Assembly: GCF_002295065.1 (NCBI RefSeq)
Contig: NZ_NSGG01000003.1
Location: 1-64,000, forward strand
DNA: 64,000 bases
From: Mesorhizobium sp. WSM3859
Lineage (GTDB): Bacteria; Pseudomonadota; Alphaproteobacteria; Rhizobiales; Rhizobiaceae
Direction of reading: 5' to 3'
Shown here: positions 15,872-24,343 of the stretch, in pieces
How the letters are laid out: the number at the start of each line of letters is the position of its first letter
How positions within the stretch are numbered: position 1 is the stretch's first letter
The notes under the pieces: generated by a model
What the model was told of the DNA's origin: nothing
The model's database searches: none
The model's input: only the letters and a program-made list of their open reading frames with translations
Program-made: the position numbers and the translations under genes

Positions 15872-16798
15872 ATGTCCAAGCTGCTGCCCGGAACGCGTGC
15901 GCTGCGGACGTTCGAGGCGGCCGCCAGGCATCTCAACTTCACCCGCGCCGCCGACGAGCTCGGCCTGACGCCAGCGGCGGTCAGCCACCAGATCAAGGAA
16001 ATCGAGGATCAGCTCGACCTGGTGCTGTTCACCCGCACCAGCCGCACCATTCGGCTGACCGAAGCGGGCGGCGTGCTGCACGACGCGTCGATCGACGCGC
16101 TTGACCTGCTCAGCCGCGCGGTCAGCCGCGCCCGCAAGATGACGCGCGGCACGGCGCTGTTGAAGGTGACGCTCGACGCGCAGTTCGCGACGAAATGGCT
16201 GATGCGGCGCGTCGACGATTTCCGCCGGCAGAAGCCCGGCATCGAGCTGCGCTTCGACATCACCTACGACGTCAGGGATTTCGAGCGCGACGATGTCGAT
16301 ATCGGCATCCGTTTTGGCGCCGGCAAGTATCCGGGGCTCGTCGCGCACCGGCTGTTCGAAAACATCATCATCCCGGTGTGCAGCCCGGCGCTGCTGGTGT
16401 CAGGTCCGCCGCTGAGGGAGCCGCGCGACCTGTTCAACCACACGCTTGCGCATATCGAATGGTCGCGACAGGGCGTGACCTGGCCGAACTGGAGCATCTG
16501 GATGCACGCGGCCGGCGTCGATGATTTCGACGACAGCCGCACGCTGGTGTTCGGATCGTCAACCGATGCCACCCAGGCGGCGCTCGACGGCAATGCGGTG
16601 GCGCTCGCCGACTTTGCCATGGTCGCCAACGATCTTTCGCAGGGGCGCCTCGTGCGGCCCTTCGAGCTCGGCATCAAGGTCGCGCCGGAATTCGCCTATT
16701 TCCTGGTCTATCCCGAGGCGTCGAAGGACGACGCGCGGATCATCGCCTTCCGCGAATGGCTTCTCGACGAGGTGGCGAAAGACGCGGACGCAGGGTAA
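15872..16798 (+). CDS. LysR-family transcriptional regulator, GcvA-like
   Basis: The 308-residue product has an N-terminal winged helix (ALRTFEAAARHLNFTRAADEL, LTPAAVSHQIKEIE) and a periplasmic-binding-protein-like effector domain. LPGTRALRTFEAAARHLNF and WLMRRVDDFRRQKPGIELRF are features of the GcvA branch, which often controls amino acid or beta-lactamase genes. The start ATG has GGAG six bases before it. The divergent DUF1127-type gene is a natural target candidate, since LysR regulators often control a divergent neighbour; this is inference only. Confidence 0.9.
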   Translation: MSKLLPGTRALRTFEAAARHLNFTRAADELGLTPAAVSHQIKEIEDQLDLVLFTRTSRTIRLTEAGGVLHDASIDALDLLSRAVSRARKMTRGTALLKVTLDAQFATKWLMRRVDDFRRQKPGIELRFDITYDVRDFERDDVDIGIRFGAGKYPGLVAHRLFENIIIPVCSPALLVSGPPLREPRDLFNHTLAHIEWSRQGVTWPNWSIWMHAAGVDDFDDSRTLVFGSSTDATQAALDGNAVALADFAMVANDLSQGRLVRPFELGIKVAPEFAYFLVYPEASKDDARIIAFREWLLDEVAKDADAG

Positions 16799-16807
16799 GG
16801 CTGTCTA

Positions 16808-17233
16808 TCAGCCCGCGGGCGCCGCCGGCGCGCCGAACCAGCCGATAATGGCGCCGATGATCAGCATCACGCCCAGCCAATGGCTGGCATCGATCAGCGT
16901 CAGCGCCCAGCCGAAGCCTTGATAGCGGTGGTTGACGGCAAGCGTGGTGGCGATGAAACCTAGCCAAAGCACGAAGCCGAACAGCAGCCCCGCAATCGGG
17001 TTCGGCTCGCCGCCGGTGATTGCCCCCACCACCAATGTCAGGACAAGCGCCATGACCAGTTCGGCGATGAAGCTGATGATGAACGGAACGGCCGAGCGTT
17101 TCATGGTGGCAGGGTCAAGCTTGGCCGCCTTCAGCCAGGGCTTGCTCAACCCCATGTACCAGACCGCGCCGAACAACCATGCGACGATGGCGGCGACAAC
17201 CACCGCCAGCCAGTTCACGACCGAAAAATCCAT
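16808..17233 (-). CDS. DUF1761 membrane protein
   Basis: The 141-residue product has four hydrophobic segments: VVNWLAVVVAAIVAWLFGAVWY, then PFIISFIAELVMALVLTLVVGAI, then IAGLLFGFVLWLGFIATTLA, then WLGVMLIIGAIIGWFG. The GAVWYMGLSKPWLKA segment and late NHRYQGFGWALTLIDASHWLG match DUF1761, an uncharacterised inner-membrane family. No function is known. The stop lies 10 bases past the converging LysR stop. Confidence 0.85.
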   Translation of the reverse strand: MDFSVVNWLAVVVAAIVAWLFGAVWYMGLSKPWLKAAKLDPATMKRSAVPFIISFIAELVMALVLTLVVGAITGGEPNPIAGLLFGFVLWLGFIATTLAVNHRYQGFGWALTLIDASHWLGVMLIIGAIIGWFGAPAAPAG

Positions 17234-17284
17234 GCTTATCCCCTTCAGATCGAGGCGCGATGGAACGCTTGTTCGGCGATCGCG

Positions 17285-17941
17285 TCAAGCGAGGTGCCAG
17301 ACGGTCGTGCGCTTGACCTCGGTATCCTCCAGCACACGCGTCACCGGAACCTGGTAGTCGGCAAGCGATTGCAGCCCGGTCCTGGGGAGGTAGGCGCGGC
17401 CGGGGTCGCCGATGAGGATCTCGGCGCCGCGCGCCCGTAGGCTCGTGAACCAGGGCAGCAGCCTGTCGGCGAAGGCCTTGTCGTAGAAGACGTCGCCGGC
17501 GAGCACGACGTCCCAGCCATCGTCGGTGCCGACGCAATCCGTGCCGAGGAATTGCGCTTCAACGGCGTTGGCTTCGAGGTTGAGCGCAATCGCCGTCTCG
17601 CAGAACGGATCGATGTCGGCGGCGATCACGGCCGCAGCACCGGCCTTCATCGCCGCGATGGCGACGAGGCCCGAGCCGGAGGCGAAATCGAGCACGCGTT
17701 TTTCGCGCACGGTCCCAGGGTGGTCGAGCACATAGCGGGCGAGGCCCTGGCCGCCGGCCCAGGCGAAGGCCCAGAAAGGCGGCGGCAGGCCGATCTCGGC
17801 CAATTCCTCCTCGGTGCGCAGCCAAAGGTCATGCGCCTCGTCGGCGAGGTGCAGCGGCACTTCCGGCACATGCGGCGGCGCCATCAGCGCCGTGTTGTCG
17901 AGGATGAACTTTTTGGCGTTCTTGGGCGTAAGCTTCGTCAC
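17285..17941 (-). CDS. class I SAM-dependent methyltransferase
   Basis: The 218-residue product has a seven-strand SAM methyltransferase core: motif I VLDFASGSGLVAIAAMKAG, acidic VIAADIDPF, and motif IV GWDVVLAGDVFYDK. The N-terminal VPEVPLHLADEAHDLWLRTEEEL and PPPFWAFAWAGGQGLARYVLDHP resemble the group that includes ETFB lysine methyltransferase, so a protein lysine substrate is possible. The start is a GTG at 17941 that overlaps the EVE gene stop (GTGA). Reading further upstream gives only an antisense-like sequence. Translational coupling with the EVE gene is likely. Confidence 0.8.
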   Translation of the reverse strand: MTKLTPKNAKKFILDNTALMAPPHVPEVPLHLADEAHDLWLRTEEELAEIGLPPPFWAFAWAGGQGLARYVLDHPGTVREKRVLDFASGSGLVAIAAMKAGAAAVIAADIDPFCETAIALNLEANAVEAQFLGTDCVGTDDGWDVVLAGDVFYDKAFADRLLPWFTSLRARGAEILIGDPGRAYLPRTGLQSLADYQVPVTRVLEDTEVKRTTVWHLA

Positions 17942-18363
17942 GGTGCCGGGTTGAGCTCGGCCATGCGGCAGACCTCTTTCCATTCGGCCGGCGTCACCGG
18001 CTGCACGGAAAGCCGGCCGAGCCGCACCAGCGCCATCTCGGCGAGCTTGGGATTGGCCTTGACCTGTTCCAGCGTCACCGGCTTCGGCACGTCCTTGAAG
18101 GCGCGGATGTCGACGCATTCCCAGCGCGGATCGTCGGTCGTGGTGTCGGGGTGCGCCAGCGCGCAGACCTCGGCGATGCCGACGATGTCGAGCCCTTCAT
18201 TGGAATGGTAGAAAAAGCCGAGATCGCCGATCTGCATCGCCTTCATGTTGTTGCGGGCGGCATAGTTGCGCACGCCGTCCCATTGCGTGCCGGCCTTGCC
18301 CTTGGCCTTCAGCGCCTCGAAGGAAAAGACCGAGGGTTCGGACTTGAACAGCCAGTAGTTCAT
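17938..18363 (-). CDS. EVE domain protein
   Basis: The 141-residue product begins MNYWLFKSEPSVFSFEAL and contains WDGVRNYAARNNMKAMQIGD and FFYHSNEGLDIVGIAEV, the features of the EVE domain, a PUA-like fold expected to bind modified bases in RNA or DNA. The domain fills the whole protein, as in the small single-domain members. I start it at the ATG at 18363, since the pattern begins there. It overlaps the methyltransferase by four bases. Together with tsaD and gpsA upstream, this is a conserved alphaproteobacterial neighbourhood. Confidence 0.88.
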   Translation of the reverse strand: MNYWLFKSEPSVFSFEALKAKGKAGTQWDGVRNYAARNNMKAMQIGDLGFFYHSNEGLDIVGIAEVCALAHPDTTTDDPRWECVDIRAFKDVPKPVTLEQVKANPKLAEMALVRLGRLSVQPVTPAEWKEVCRMAELNPAP

Positions 18364-18408
18364 ATCGTTTGTCCCATCGCTTTGTCGGTTGGCCATTATT
18401 CGGCGTTG

Positions 18409-18520
18409 GCGCTGCCCTCACCCTACCTTCTCCCCGCAAGGACGGGGAGAGGGGGTCGCCAGCGTTGGAGCTTCTCCCTTCTGCCCGTTCTGATGCCGGC
18501 AGGCGGATGAGGGGCAGCGC
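18409..18520. repeat. rhizobial intergenic palindrome
   Basis: Left end GCGCTGCCCTCACCC and right end GGATGAGGGGCAGCGC are inverted. An inner hairpin, CTTCTCCCCGCAAGGACGGGGAG, has a GCAAGGAC-type loop (shortened here). It separates yciI from the EVE gene. The unit resembles the CTTCTCCCCG...CGGGGAGAAG repeat widely seen in Rhizobiales. Confidence 0.55.
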
Positions 18521-18529
18521 AAACGAACC

Positions 18530-18826
18530 TCATTCGGTCACTGGCTTCTGGAAGACCCAGTTCCACGGACGGATCTGGACGCTTTCGAACAGACCGGCCT
18601 TGGCATAGGGATCGGCGGCGGCCAGGGCCTGCGCGCCGGCCATGTCCGGCGCCTCGATCATCACCAGGCTGCCGTCCGGCTTGCCGTCGGCGTCGAGGAA
18701 AGGACCGGCAAAGGCAAGCCTGCCTTCGCTGATCAGGCCCTCCAGGAACGCCGCATGCGCCGGCCGCGTGTCGACGCGCAGCGGCAGGCTGCCGGGCTTG
18801 TCCTTGCAAATCAACGCAAACAGCAT
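18530..18826 (-). CDS. yciI: YciI family protein
   Basis: The 98-residue product follows the YciI pattern: MLFALICKDKPGSLPLRVDTRPAHAAFL starts the ferredoxin-like fold with the conserved RxxHxxFL helix, and the end GLFESVQIRPWNWVF is typical. The histidine in RPAHAAFL is the usual active-site candidate. The reaction is unknown in most members. Eighteen bases separate it from gpsA upstream, so it is probably cotranscribed with tsaD-gpsA. GGAGCTGAAAAG precedes the ATG. Confidence 0.9.
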   Translation of the reverse strand: MLFALICKDKPGSLPLRVDTRPAHAAFLEGLISEGRLAFAGPFLDADGKPDGSLVMIEAPDMAGAQALAAADPYAKAGLFESVQIRPWNWVFQKPVTE

Positions 18827-18844
18827 CTTTTCAGCTCCGATGGT

Positions 18845-19846
18845 TCAGATGTCGGTTTCGGTCTTGAGCGGGCGTGTCATCAGCGCGGTCACGGCCTGGC
18901 CGATGTTGATCTTGCCGTCGAGGATGGCGGCGACGGCCGAAATGATCGGCGCCTCGATGCCGCGCCCGGCGGCGATGCGGGCGGCAATGCCCGCCGTCGG
19001 CACGCCTTCGGCCAGCGGCATGCCGGCAAGCGGCTTGCCCTGGCCGAGCGCCAGGCCATAGGCGAAATTGCGCGACTGTGCCGAGGAGCAGGTGAGCAGA
19101 AGGTCGCCAAGGCCGGAAAGCCCCATTAGCGTCTCCGGCCTGGCGCCGAAAGCGGCGCCGATGCGGCGCAGTTCGACGAAGCCGCGCGTCACCATGGCGG
19201 CCTGGGCGCTGGCGCCGAGGCCTGCTCCGGTGACGGCGCCGGCGGCGATGGCAAAGACGTTCTTCAGCGCGCCGCCGATCTCGACGCCGATCAGGTCGTC
19301 GCTGGAATAGCAGCGCAGGTTCTCCGCCGAGAAGCGCGCGGCAAGCTCCGCCGCCAATTCCGCCTCGCGGGCGGCGACCACGACGGCGGTCGGCAGGCCG
19401 CGCGCGACGTCGCTGGCGAAGCTCGGACCGGAAAGTGCCGCGACCGGATTGTTGGGCAGGCTTTCCTCGACGATCGTCGAGAGCAGCGCGCCGGTGTCGC
19501 GCTCGATGCCCTTGGCGCAGAGCACCAGCGGCGCTCCCTGAGGCACATGATTGCGAGCAGCGGCCAGGACCGCGCGCAGCGACTGCGCCGGCGTCACCGC
19601 GAGCACGCAGTCGGCGCCTTCGAGAGCGGCTGCAATGTCGCTGGTGGCCGCGATGCCGGGCTCGATCCTGATGCCGGGCAAATAGCGCGGGTTCTCGCCG
19701 CGGGCGATGGCGGCGACGGTATCGGTGTCGCGGGCATAGAGGCGCACATCATGGCCGGCGCGCAGCATGGCCAGCGCCAGCGCCGTGCCCCAGGCGCCGC
19801 CGCCTAGCACCGTGACGCGCCAGCTCGCGGATCGCTTGGCTGTCAT
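18845..19846 (-). CDS. gpsA: glycerol-3-phosphate dehydrogenase [NAD(P)+]
   Basis: The 333-residue product makes sn-glycerol 3-phosphate from dihydroxyacetone phosphate for membrane lipid synthesis. The nucleotide-binding [17 protein letters not shown] is at the N-terminus. The catalytic and substrate region reads [32 protein letters not shown] and [15 protein letters not shown]; the conserved lysine is in GALKNV. The start ATG at 19846 overlaps the tsaD stop (ATGA), which rules out the longer open frame upstream. yciI follows. Confidence 0.95.
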   Translation of the reverse strand: MTAKRSASWRVTVLGGGAWGTALALAMLRAGHDVRLYARDTDTVAAIARGENPRYLPGIRIEPGIAATSDIAAALEGADCVLAVTPAQSLRAVLAAARNHVPQGAPLVLCAKGIERDTGALLSTIVEESLPNNPVAALSGPSFASDVARGLPTAVVVAAREAELAAELAARFSAENLRCYSSDDLIGVEIGGALKNVFAIAAGAVTGAGLGASAQAAMVTRGFVELRRIGAAFGARPETLMGLSGLGDLLLTCSSAQSRNFAYGLALGQGKPLAGMPLAEGVPTAGIAARIAAGRGIEAPIISAVAAILDGKINIGQAVTALMTRPLKTETDI

Positions 19847-20931
19847 GCCTTGGCACCACGCCGGCCCGAGCCGACCATGGGCGTGGAAACGCTGTCGAGC
19901 GGCCAGCGCGAGCGCGGCACGAAGTCGGCGGTGTTTTCGTCGGCGATCCCGGCGCGCAGGCGTTCGATGCCCGCCCAGGCGATCATCGCCGCATTGTCGG
20001 TGCACAGTTTCTGCGGCGGCGCGACGAAGGCGAAGCCGGCCGCGGAGCAAAGCGCTTCAAGCGTCGCCTTGATCGTGCGATTGGCGGCGACGCCGCCGGC
20101 GACGACCAGCGCCGGCTTTGCCTGGTCGGGGAATTCCTGGCGGAAGCGGGCAAGGGCGCGGGCGACACGATCGCCAAGCGCGTCGGCCACCGCCGCCTGG
20201 AAGGAGGCGCAGATGTCGGCGACGTCCTGGTCGCTCAACGGCGCGATCGCGGTCGCCGCCTGGCGCACCGCCGTCTTCAGGCCGGAGAAGGAAAAGTCCG
20301 GTTGCGCCGAGCCTTTCATCGGGCGCGGGAAGGCGAAGCGGCCGGCATCGCCTATCGCCGCCGCCTTCTCGACATTCGGGCCGCCGGGATAGGGCAGGCC
20401 GAGCATCTTGGCCGTCTTGTCGAAGGCTTCGCCGAGCGCATCATCGATCGTGGTCGCCCAGCGCTGGTAATCGCCGACGCCGCGCACCGCGACGATCTGG
20501 GTGTGGCCGCCGGAGACGAGCAGCAGAAGATAGGGAAAGTCGAGACCATCGGTCAGCCGCGCCGTCAGCGCGTGGCCTTCCAGATGGTTGATGGCGATCA
20601 GCGGCTTGTTGGCCGCGGCGGCGATCGCCTTGGCCGTCATCAGGCCGACGATCAGTCCGCCGACCAGGCCGGGCCCCGCCGTCGCGGCTATGGCATCGAC
20701 CTCTTCGAGCGACACCTTGGAATCTTCAAGCGCCGCCTCGACTATCCCGTCCAGGGCCTCGACATGGGCGCGCGCGGCGATCTCCGGCACCACGCCACCA
20801 AAGGCCGCGTGTTCCTCGATCTGGCTCAGCACCACATTCGATAGGATTTCGGGCGCGGCGCCGCCGTCCAGCGCCACAACGCTGGCCGCCGTCTCATCGC
20901 AGCTCGTTTCAATGCCCAGAACGCGGATCAA
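19843..20931 (-). CDS. tsaD: tRNA N6-adenosine threonylcarbamoyltransferase TsaD
   Basis: The 362-residue product transfers the threonylcarbamoyl group to A37 of ANN-decoding tRNAs, with TsaB and TsaE. It has the family start [15 protein letters not shown], the metal-binding [10 protein letters not shown], the ATPase phosphate loop [12 protein letters not shown], and the late [14 protein letters not shown] and [10 protein letters not shown]. The start is TTG, with GAGG about ten bases upstream; no ATG fits. It leads the tsaD-gpsA-yciI run. It is divergent from hemC with about 100 bases between. Confidence 0.95.
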   Translation of the reverse strand: MIRVLGIETSCDETAASVVALDGGAAPEILSNVVLSQIEEHAAFGGVVPEIAARAHVEALDGIVEAALEDSKVSLEEVDAIAATAGPGLVGGLIVGLMTAKAIAAAANKPLIAINHLEGHALTARLTDGLDFPYLLLLVSGGHTQIVAVRGVGDYQRWATTIDDALGEAFDKTAKMLGLPYPGGPNVEKAAAIGDAGRFAFPRPMKGSAQPDFSFSGLKTAVRQAATAIAPLSDQDVADICASFQAAVADALGDRVARALARFRQEFPDQAKPALVVAGGVAANRTIKATLEALCSAAGFAFVAPPQKLCTDNAAMIAWAGIERLRAGIADENTADFVPRSRWPLDSVSTPMVGSGRRGAKA

Positions 20932-21030
20932 TTGTCGCTGGCCTCAAAGATTGTATCACCGGTCAATCCCAATTAGGAAAAGGCCCGGCAGACCTCAAGC
21001 TGCCCCGGGGGTTATCACGGACCGCGCGCC

Positions 21031-21954
21031 ATGCAAACTTTGAAAATCGGAACTCGCGGCAGCCCGTTGGCGCTCGCCCAGGCGCATGAGACGCGCGCGC
21101 GGCTGATGCAGGCGCATGGCTTGGCGGAGCAGGCGTTCGAGGTGGTGGCCATCTCGACCAGCGGCGACCGCATCCAGGACCGGCCGCTGTCGGAAGCCGG
21201 CGGCAAGGGCCTGTTCACCAAGGAGATCGAGGAAGCGTTGCTTGACGGCCGCATCGACATCGCCGTGCATTCGTCGAAGGACATGCCGACGGTGCTGCCC
21301 GATGGGCTGGAGCTTGTCACCTTCCTGCCGCGCGAGGACGCGCGCGACGCTTTCATCGGCAAACGGGTGAAGCGGATCGCGGACCTGCCGCATGGCGCGA
21401 CGGTTGGATCCTCGTCGCTGCGGCGCCAGGCGCTGATCCGCCGGATGCGGCCGGACCTCGATGTGGTGATCTTTCGCGGCAATGTGCAGACCAGGCTGCG
21501 CAAGCTGGACGAAGGCGTCGCCGAGGGCACTATCCTCGCCTATGCCGGGCTGAAGCGGCTCGGACTTGAAAACGTGGTCTCCGACCTTATGCCGCTCGAG
21601 GATTTTCCGCCGGCGCCGGGGCAAGGCGCGATCGGCATCGAAACCCGCATCGGCGACCGCGAGGTCGAAAAAATGCTCGCGGCGATCCATCACGTGCCGA
21701 CCGGCCAGGCGCTCGCCTGCGAGCGCGCCTTCCTCGCCACGCTCGATGGATCCTGCCGCACGCCGATCGCCGGCCATGCGACGGTCTCGGGCGAGAAACT
21801 GTCCTTTGCCGGGCTGATCATCTCGCCCGACGGCAGGCAATCGCATGAGGTGCGGCTAGACGGCGAGGCTGCGGCCGCGGCGGAAATCGGCATGGATGCC
21901 GCGCGGACGGTTCGCGCCAGGGCCGGCGCAGAATTCTTCGACGGCTGGGCCTGA
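21031..21954 (+). CDS. hemC: porphobilinogen deaminase (hydroxymethylbilane synthase)
   Basis: The 307-residue product joins four porphobilinogens into hydroxymethylbilane in heme synthesis. Its parts are in order: [14 protein letters not shown], the substrate-binding VHSSKDMPT and [22 protein letters not shown], and the cofactor cysteine Cys242 in [13 protein letters not shown]. It starts a run hemC-hemD-mitofilin-hemY; hemD begins two bases after the stop. The divergent pairing with tsaD is common in Alphaproteobacteria. Confidence 0.96.
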   Translation: MQTLKIGTRGSPLALAQAHETRARLMQAHGLAEQAFEVVAISTSGDRIQDRPLSEAGGKGLFTKEIEEALLDGRIDIAVHSSKDMPTVLPDGLELVTFLPREDARDAFIGKRVKRIADLPHGATVGSSSLRRQALIRRMRPDLDVVIFRGNVQTRLRKLDEGVAEGTILAYAGLKRLGLENVVSDLMPLEDFPPAPGQGAIGIETRIGDREVEKMLAAIHHVPTGQALACERAFLATLDGSCRTPIAGHATVSGEKLSFAGLIISPDGRQSHEVRLDGEAAAAAEIGMDAARTVRARAGAEFFDGWA

Positions 21955-21955
21955 C

Positions 21956-22669
21956 ATGGTCCGCGTCCTGGTGACGAGGCCTGAGCCCGGCGCGTCGCGC
22001 ACGGCACGACGCCTCGAAACCCTGGGATTTCAGCCTGTCCTGTTGCCGCTGACCGAGACCAGGGCATTACCGGCCGAGGCGACTATCGGCGCCGATGCCG
22101 CCGCGGTTGCTGTGACCAGCGCCAATGCGGTGCGGCATGCGCCAAAGGCGCTGATCGCGTCGCTTGCGGGCTTGCCATGCCACGCGGTCGGGAAAAGGAC
22201 GGCCGACGCCTGCCGCGCGGCGGGATTTTTATCCGTCGCGGAAGGTCCGGGCGATGCCGAGGCGCTGGCCGATGCCATCGCCGGCGGCCTTGCCGGCAAG
22301 GCAATCATCTATCTGTGCGGCCGCGTTCGGTTCCAGGTATTCGAGCAGCGGCTGACGGCGGCTGGCGTGCATGTCCAGCCGATCGAGACTTACGACACGA
22401 CCGGCATCGACTATGGCGATGCCGATGTGGTCGCCCGCCTGTCGGGGCAGCCGGTCGACGCCGCGCTGCTTTATTCAGCCAAGGCCAGCGCGGCGCTGGT
22501 CAGCCTGATTGCGCGGCCTAGCTTGCGGCAGCTCTTCGAAAAAACGGAATTCTTGACGCTCTCTGCGCGTGTCGCCGGACCGTTGCATGGGATTGCCGGT
22601 CAAATGATCAGCATCGCATCCCAGCCCGAGGAAGACGCATTGCTCGCGCTTTTGTCGCAACCGCGCTAG
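21956..22669 (+). CDS. hemD: uroporphyrinogen-III synthase
   Basis: The 237-residue product closes and inverts ring D of hydroxymethylbilane. Sequence is weakly conserved in this family, but the recognisable parts are MVRVLVTRPEPGASRTA, AAVAVTSANAVRHAP, AVGKRTADACRAAGF and the second domain's LLYSAKASAALVSLI. Placement directly after hemC decides the assignment. The ATG at 21956 follows the hemC stop by one base. Its stop codon TAG forms the start of a 19-base hairpin arm. Confidence 0.9.
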   Translation: MVRVLVTRPEPGASRTARRLETLGFQPVLLPLTETRALPAEATIGADAAAVAVTSANAVRHAPKALIASLAGLPCHAVGKRTADACRAAGFLSVAEGPGDAEALADAIAGGLAGKAIIYLCGRVRFQVFEQRLTAAGVHVQPIETYDTTGIDYGDADVVARLSGQPVDAALLYSAKASAALVSLIARPSLRQLFEKTEFLTLSARVAGPLHGIAGQMISIASQPEEDALLALLSQPR

Positions 22670-22770
22670 GGCATTTCACCGTTTCACGGAAACGGTGAAA
22701 TGCCCTATCTCTTTGTTTTTACGCAATTCCGGACGGAGAACCGCTCACACTTTTCCTGGAATTGCTCTAA
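22667..22770. repeat. RIME-like mosaic palindrome overlapping the hemD stop
   Basis: A perfect hairpin with 19-base arms and a 3-base ACG loop runs from 22667 to 22707; its first three bases are the hemD stop codon TAG. A T-rich stretch and then the CAATTCCGGACGG ... TTTTCCTGGAATTGC palindrome follow. The same two-part structure is at 59821-59923. The stem plus T run could attenuate transcription into the mitofilin gene or stabilise hemCD mRNA. Confidence 0.8.
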
Positions 22771-22875
22771 GCCGCGTCATCACACCGCCCCTTTTCACCG
22801 CTTGGTGATGTGCTAGAGCATGCTGACGCTCTGGACCCATTGATCCATCCCCAAGCCATTTTGCGGAGCCCAAGC

Positions 22876-24333
22876 ATGGTCAAGACGCCGAAGATGCGAC
22901 ATTCGAAGACCCGGCGCGAGCCGGTAACCATCGAACTCGAGCCCGGCGCCGTCTCGCGAATCACCGACGAGGATGCCGCGAAGGCCAAGGCCGCGCAGAC
23001 CGACGAGGCGAAGGCGGAAGAGGCTGCCGCCGCTTCGCAGCCGGAGGCGCCGGAAGAGCCGATCCATGCCGAGCAGGCCGATATCGAGCCGTGGGAGCAT
23101 AGCGATGCCGCGCAGGCGACGCCCGACAAGCCCGAGGCCGGCAAGGACGAGCCGGAAAAGCCATATCCCGGCGGTGCCGATGCGCCGAAGAGCCAGCCCA
23201 AGGGCTTCGACTACAATTTCGAGGACGCATCCGCGCCTCGGGCCAGCGCCTCGGCCGCGAAACCAGGCGACACGAGGAGCGAGGATCGCGTGCCGCAGCC
23301 GTCGCGCAAAGCCGGCTTCAACGCCATCGCCGCGGGCGTCATCGGCGGCGTGATCGCGCTTGCCGGCGCCGGCCTGCTGCAGGCGGTCGGCGTGCTTGGC
23401 GCGCCGGGGTCGGGCGGCGGATCGCTTGACGGCGTCAGCGGCGAGATCGCTTCGCTGAAGAGCGAGATCGCGGCGCTGAAGGAAGGCGGCGACACCGGCG
23501 CCTCGGCCAAGGTGGACGGTCTTTCCTCGGCGCTCGATCAGGTCAAGACCGATGTGGCGGCGTTGAAATCCTCGGCCGGGCAGAGCGGTGACGGCGCCGC
23601 GCTCAAGGCGCTCGGCGACAAGGTCAGCCAGATCGAGACGGCCGTTGCCGAGCTGCAGAAGAACGGCAATGCGGCGCCCGTCGATCTTGGGCCGCTTAAC
23701 GAGAAGATCGCCGGGCTCGACGCTCAGGTGAAATCGACCGGCGACGCGGCCAAGGCCGAGGACGGCCGGGTGGCGGCGCTGGAGCAGTCCGTGTCGCAGC
23801 TGTCCGGCAAGGTCGAGGCTCAGGCCTCGCAGCCCAAGATCGCGCTGGCCATTGCCGCCTCGGCGCTGAAGTCGGCTCTCGACCGCGGCGCGCCCTTCGC
23901 GACCGAGCTCGACACCTTCGCGGCCATCGCGCCGGATGCGCCCGAGCTCGCGGCGCTGCGCTCTTATGCCGAAAAGGGCGTGCCGACCCGCGCCACCATC
24001 GCTTCGGAAGCCGATGCCGCCGCCAACGCCATGGTTGAGGCGGCAAAGCCGGTGGACCAGAATGCCGGCTTCTTCCAGAGCCTGGTGTCGAGCGCGGAAT
24101 CGCTGGTCAAAGTGCGGCCGGTCGGCACCGTTGAAGGCAAGGGCGCGCCCGAAACCGTCGCTCGCATGGAAATGGCGGTCAACCAGGGCGACTACGCCAA
24201 GGCGCTCAGCGAGTATGACACGCTGCCCGATTCGGCCAAGGCGGCCGGGGCCGATTTTGCCGGCAAACTGAAGGCGCGGCTCGAAGTCGAAAAGCAGCTC
24301 GAAGCGCTGATTGCCGGCGCGACGAAAGCGTGA
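22876..24333 (+). CDS. alphaproteobacterial mitofilin (Mic60-like) inner-membrane protein
   Basis: The 485-residue product has an Ala/Glu/Pro-rich cytoplasmic N-terminus, one membrane helix near residues 149-172 (NAIAAGVIGGVIALAGAGLLQAVG), then a long periplasmic segment with regular heptads (SGEIASLKSEIAALKEGG and ALKALGDKVSQIETAVAEL) that suggests coiled coil. The C-terminal part is a mitofilin-like helical domain. This is the COG4223-type protein placed between hemD and hemY in Rhizobiales and is the bacterial relative of mitochondrial Mic60, which shapes membranes at contact sites. I start it at ATG 22876, after CGGAG; the longer frame has no support. Confidence 0.85.
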   Translation: MVKTPKMRHSKTRREPVTIELEPGAVSRITDEDAAKAKAAQTDEAKAEEAAAASQPEAPEEPIHAEQADIEPWEHSDAAQATPDKPEAGKDEPEKPYPGGADAPKSQPKGFDYNFEDASAPRASASAAKPGDTRSEDRVPQPSRKAGFNAIAAGVIGGVIALAGAGLLQAVGVLGAPGSGGGSLDGVSGEIASLKSEIAALKEGGDTGASAKVDGLSSALDQVKTDVAALKSSAGQSGDGAALKALGDKVSQIETAVAELQKNGNAAPVDLGPLNEKIAGLDAQVKSTGDAAKAEDGRVAALEQSVSQLSGKVEAQASQPKIALAIAASALKSALDRGAPFATELDTFAAIAPDAPELAALRSYAEKGVPTRATIASEADAAANAMVEAAKPVDQNAGFFQSLVSSAESLVKVRPVGTVEGKGAPETVARMEMAVNQGDYAKALSEYDTLPDSAKAAGADFAGKLKARLEVEKQLEALIAGATKA

Positions 24334-24343
24334 GGACGTCACC

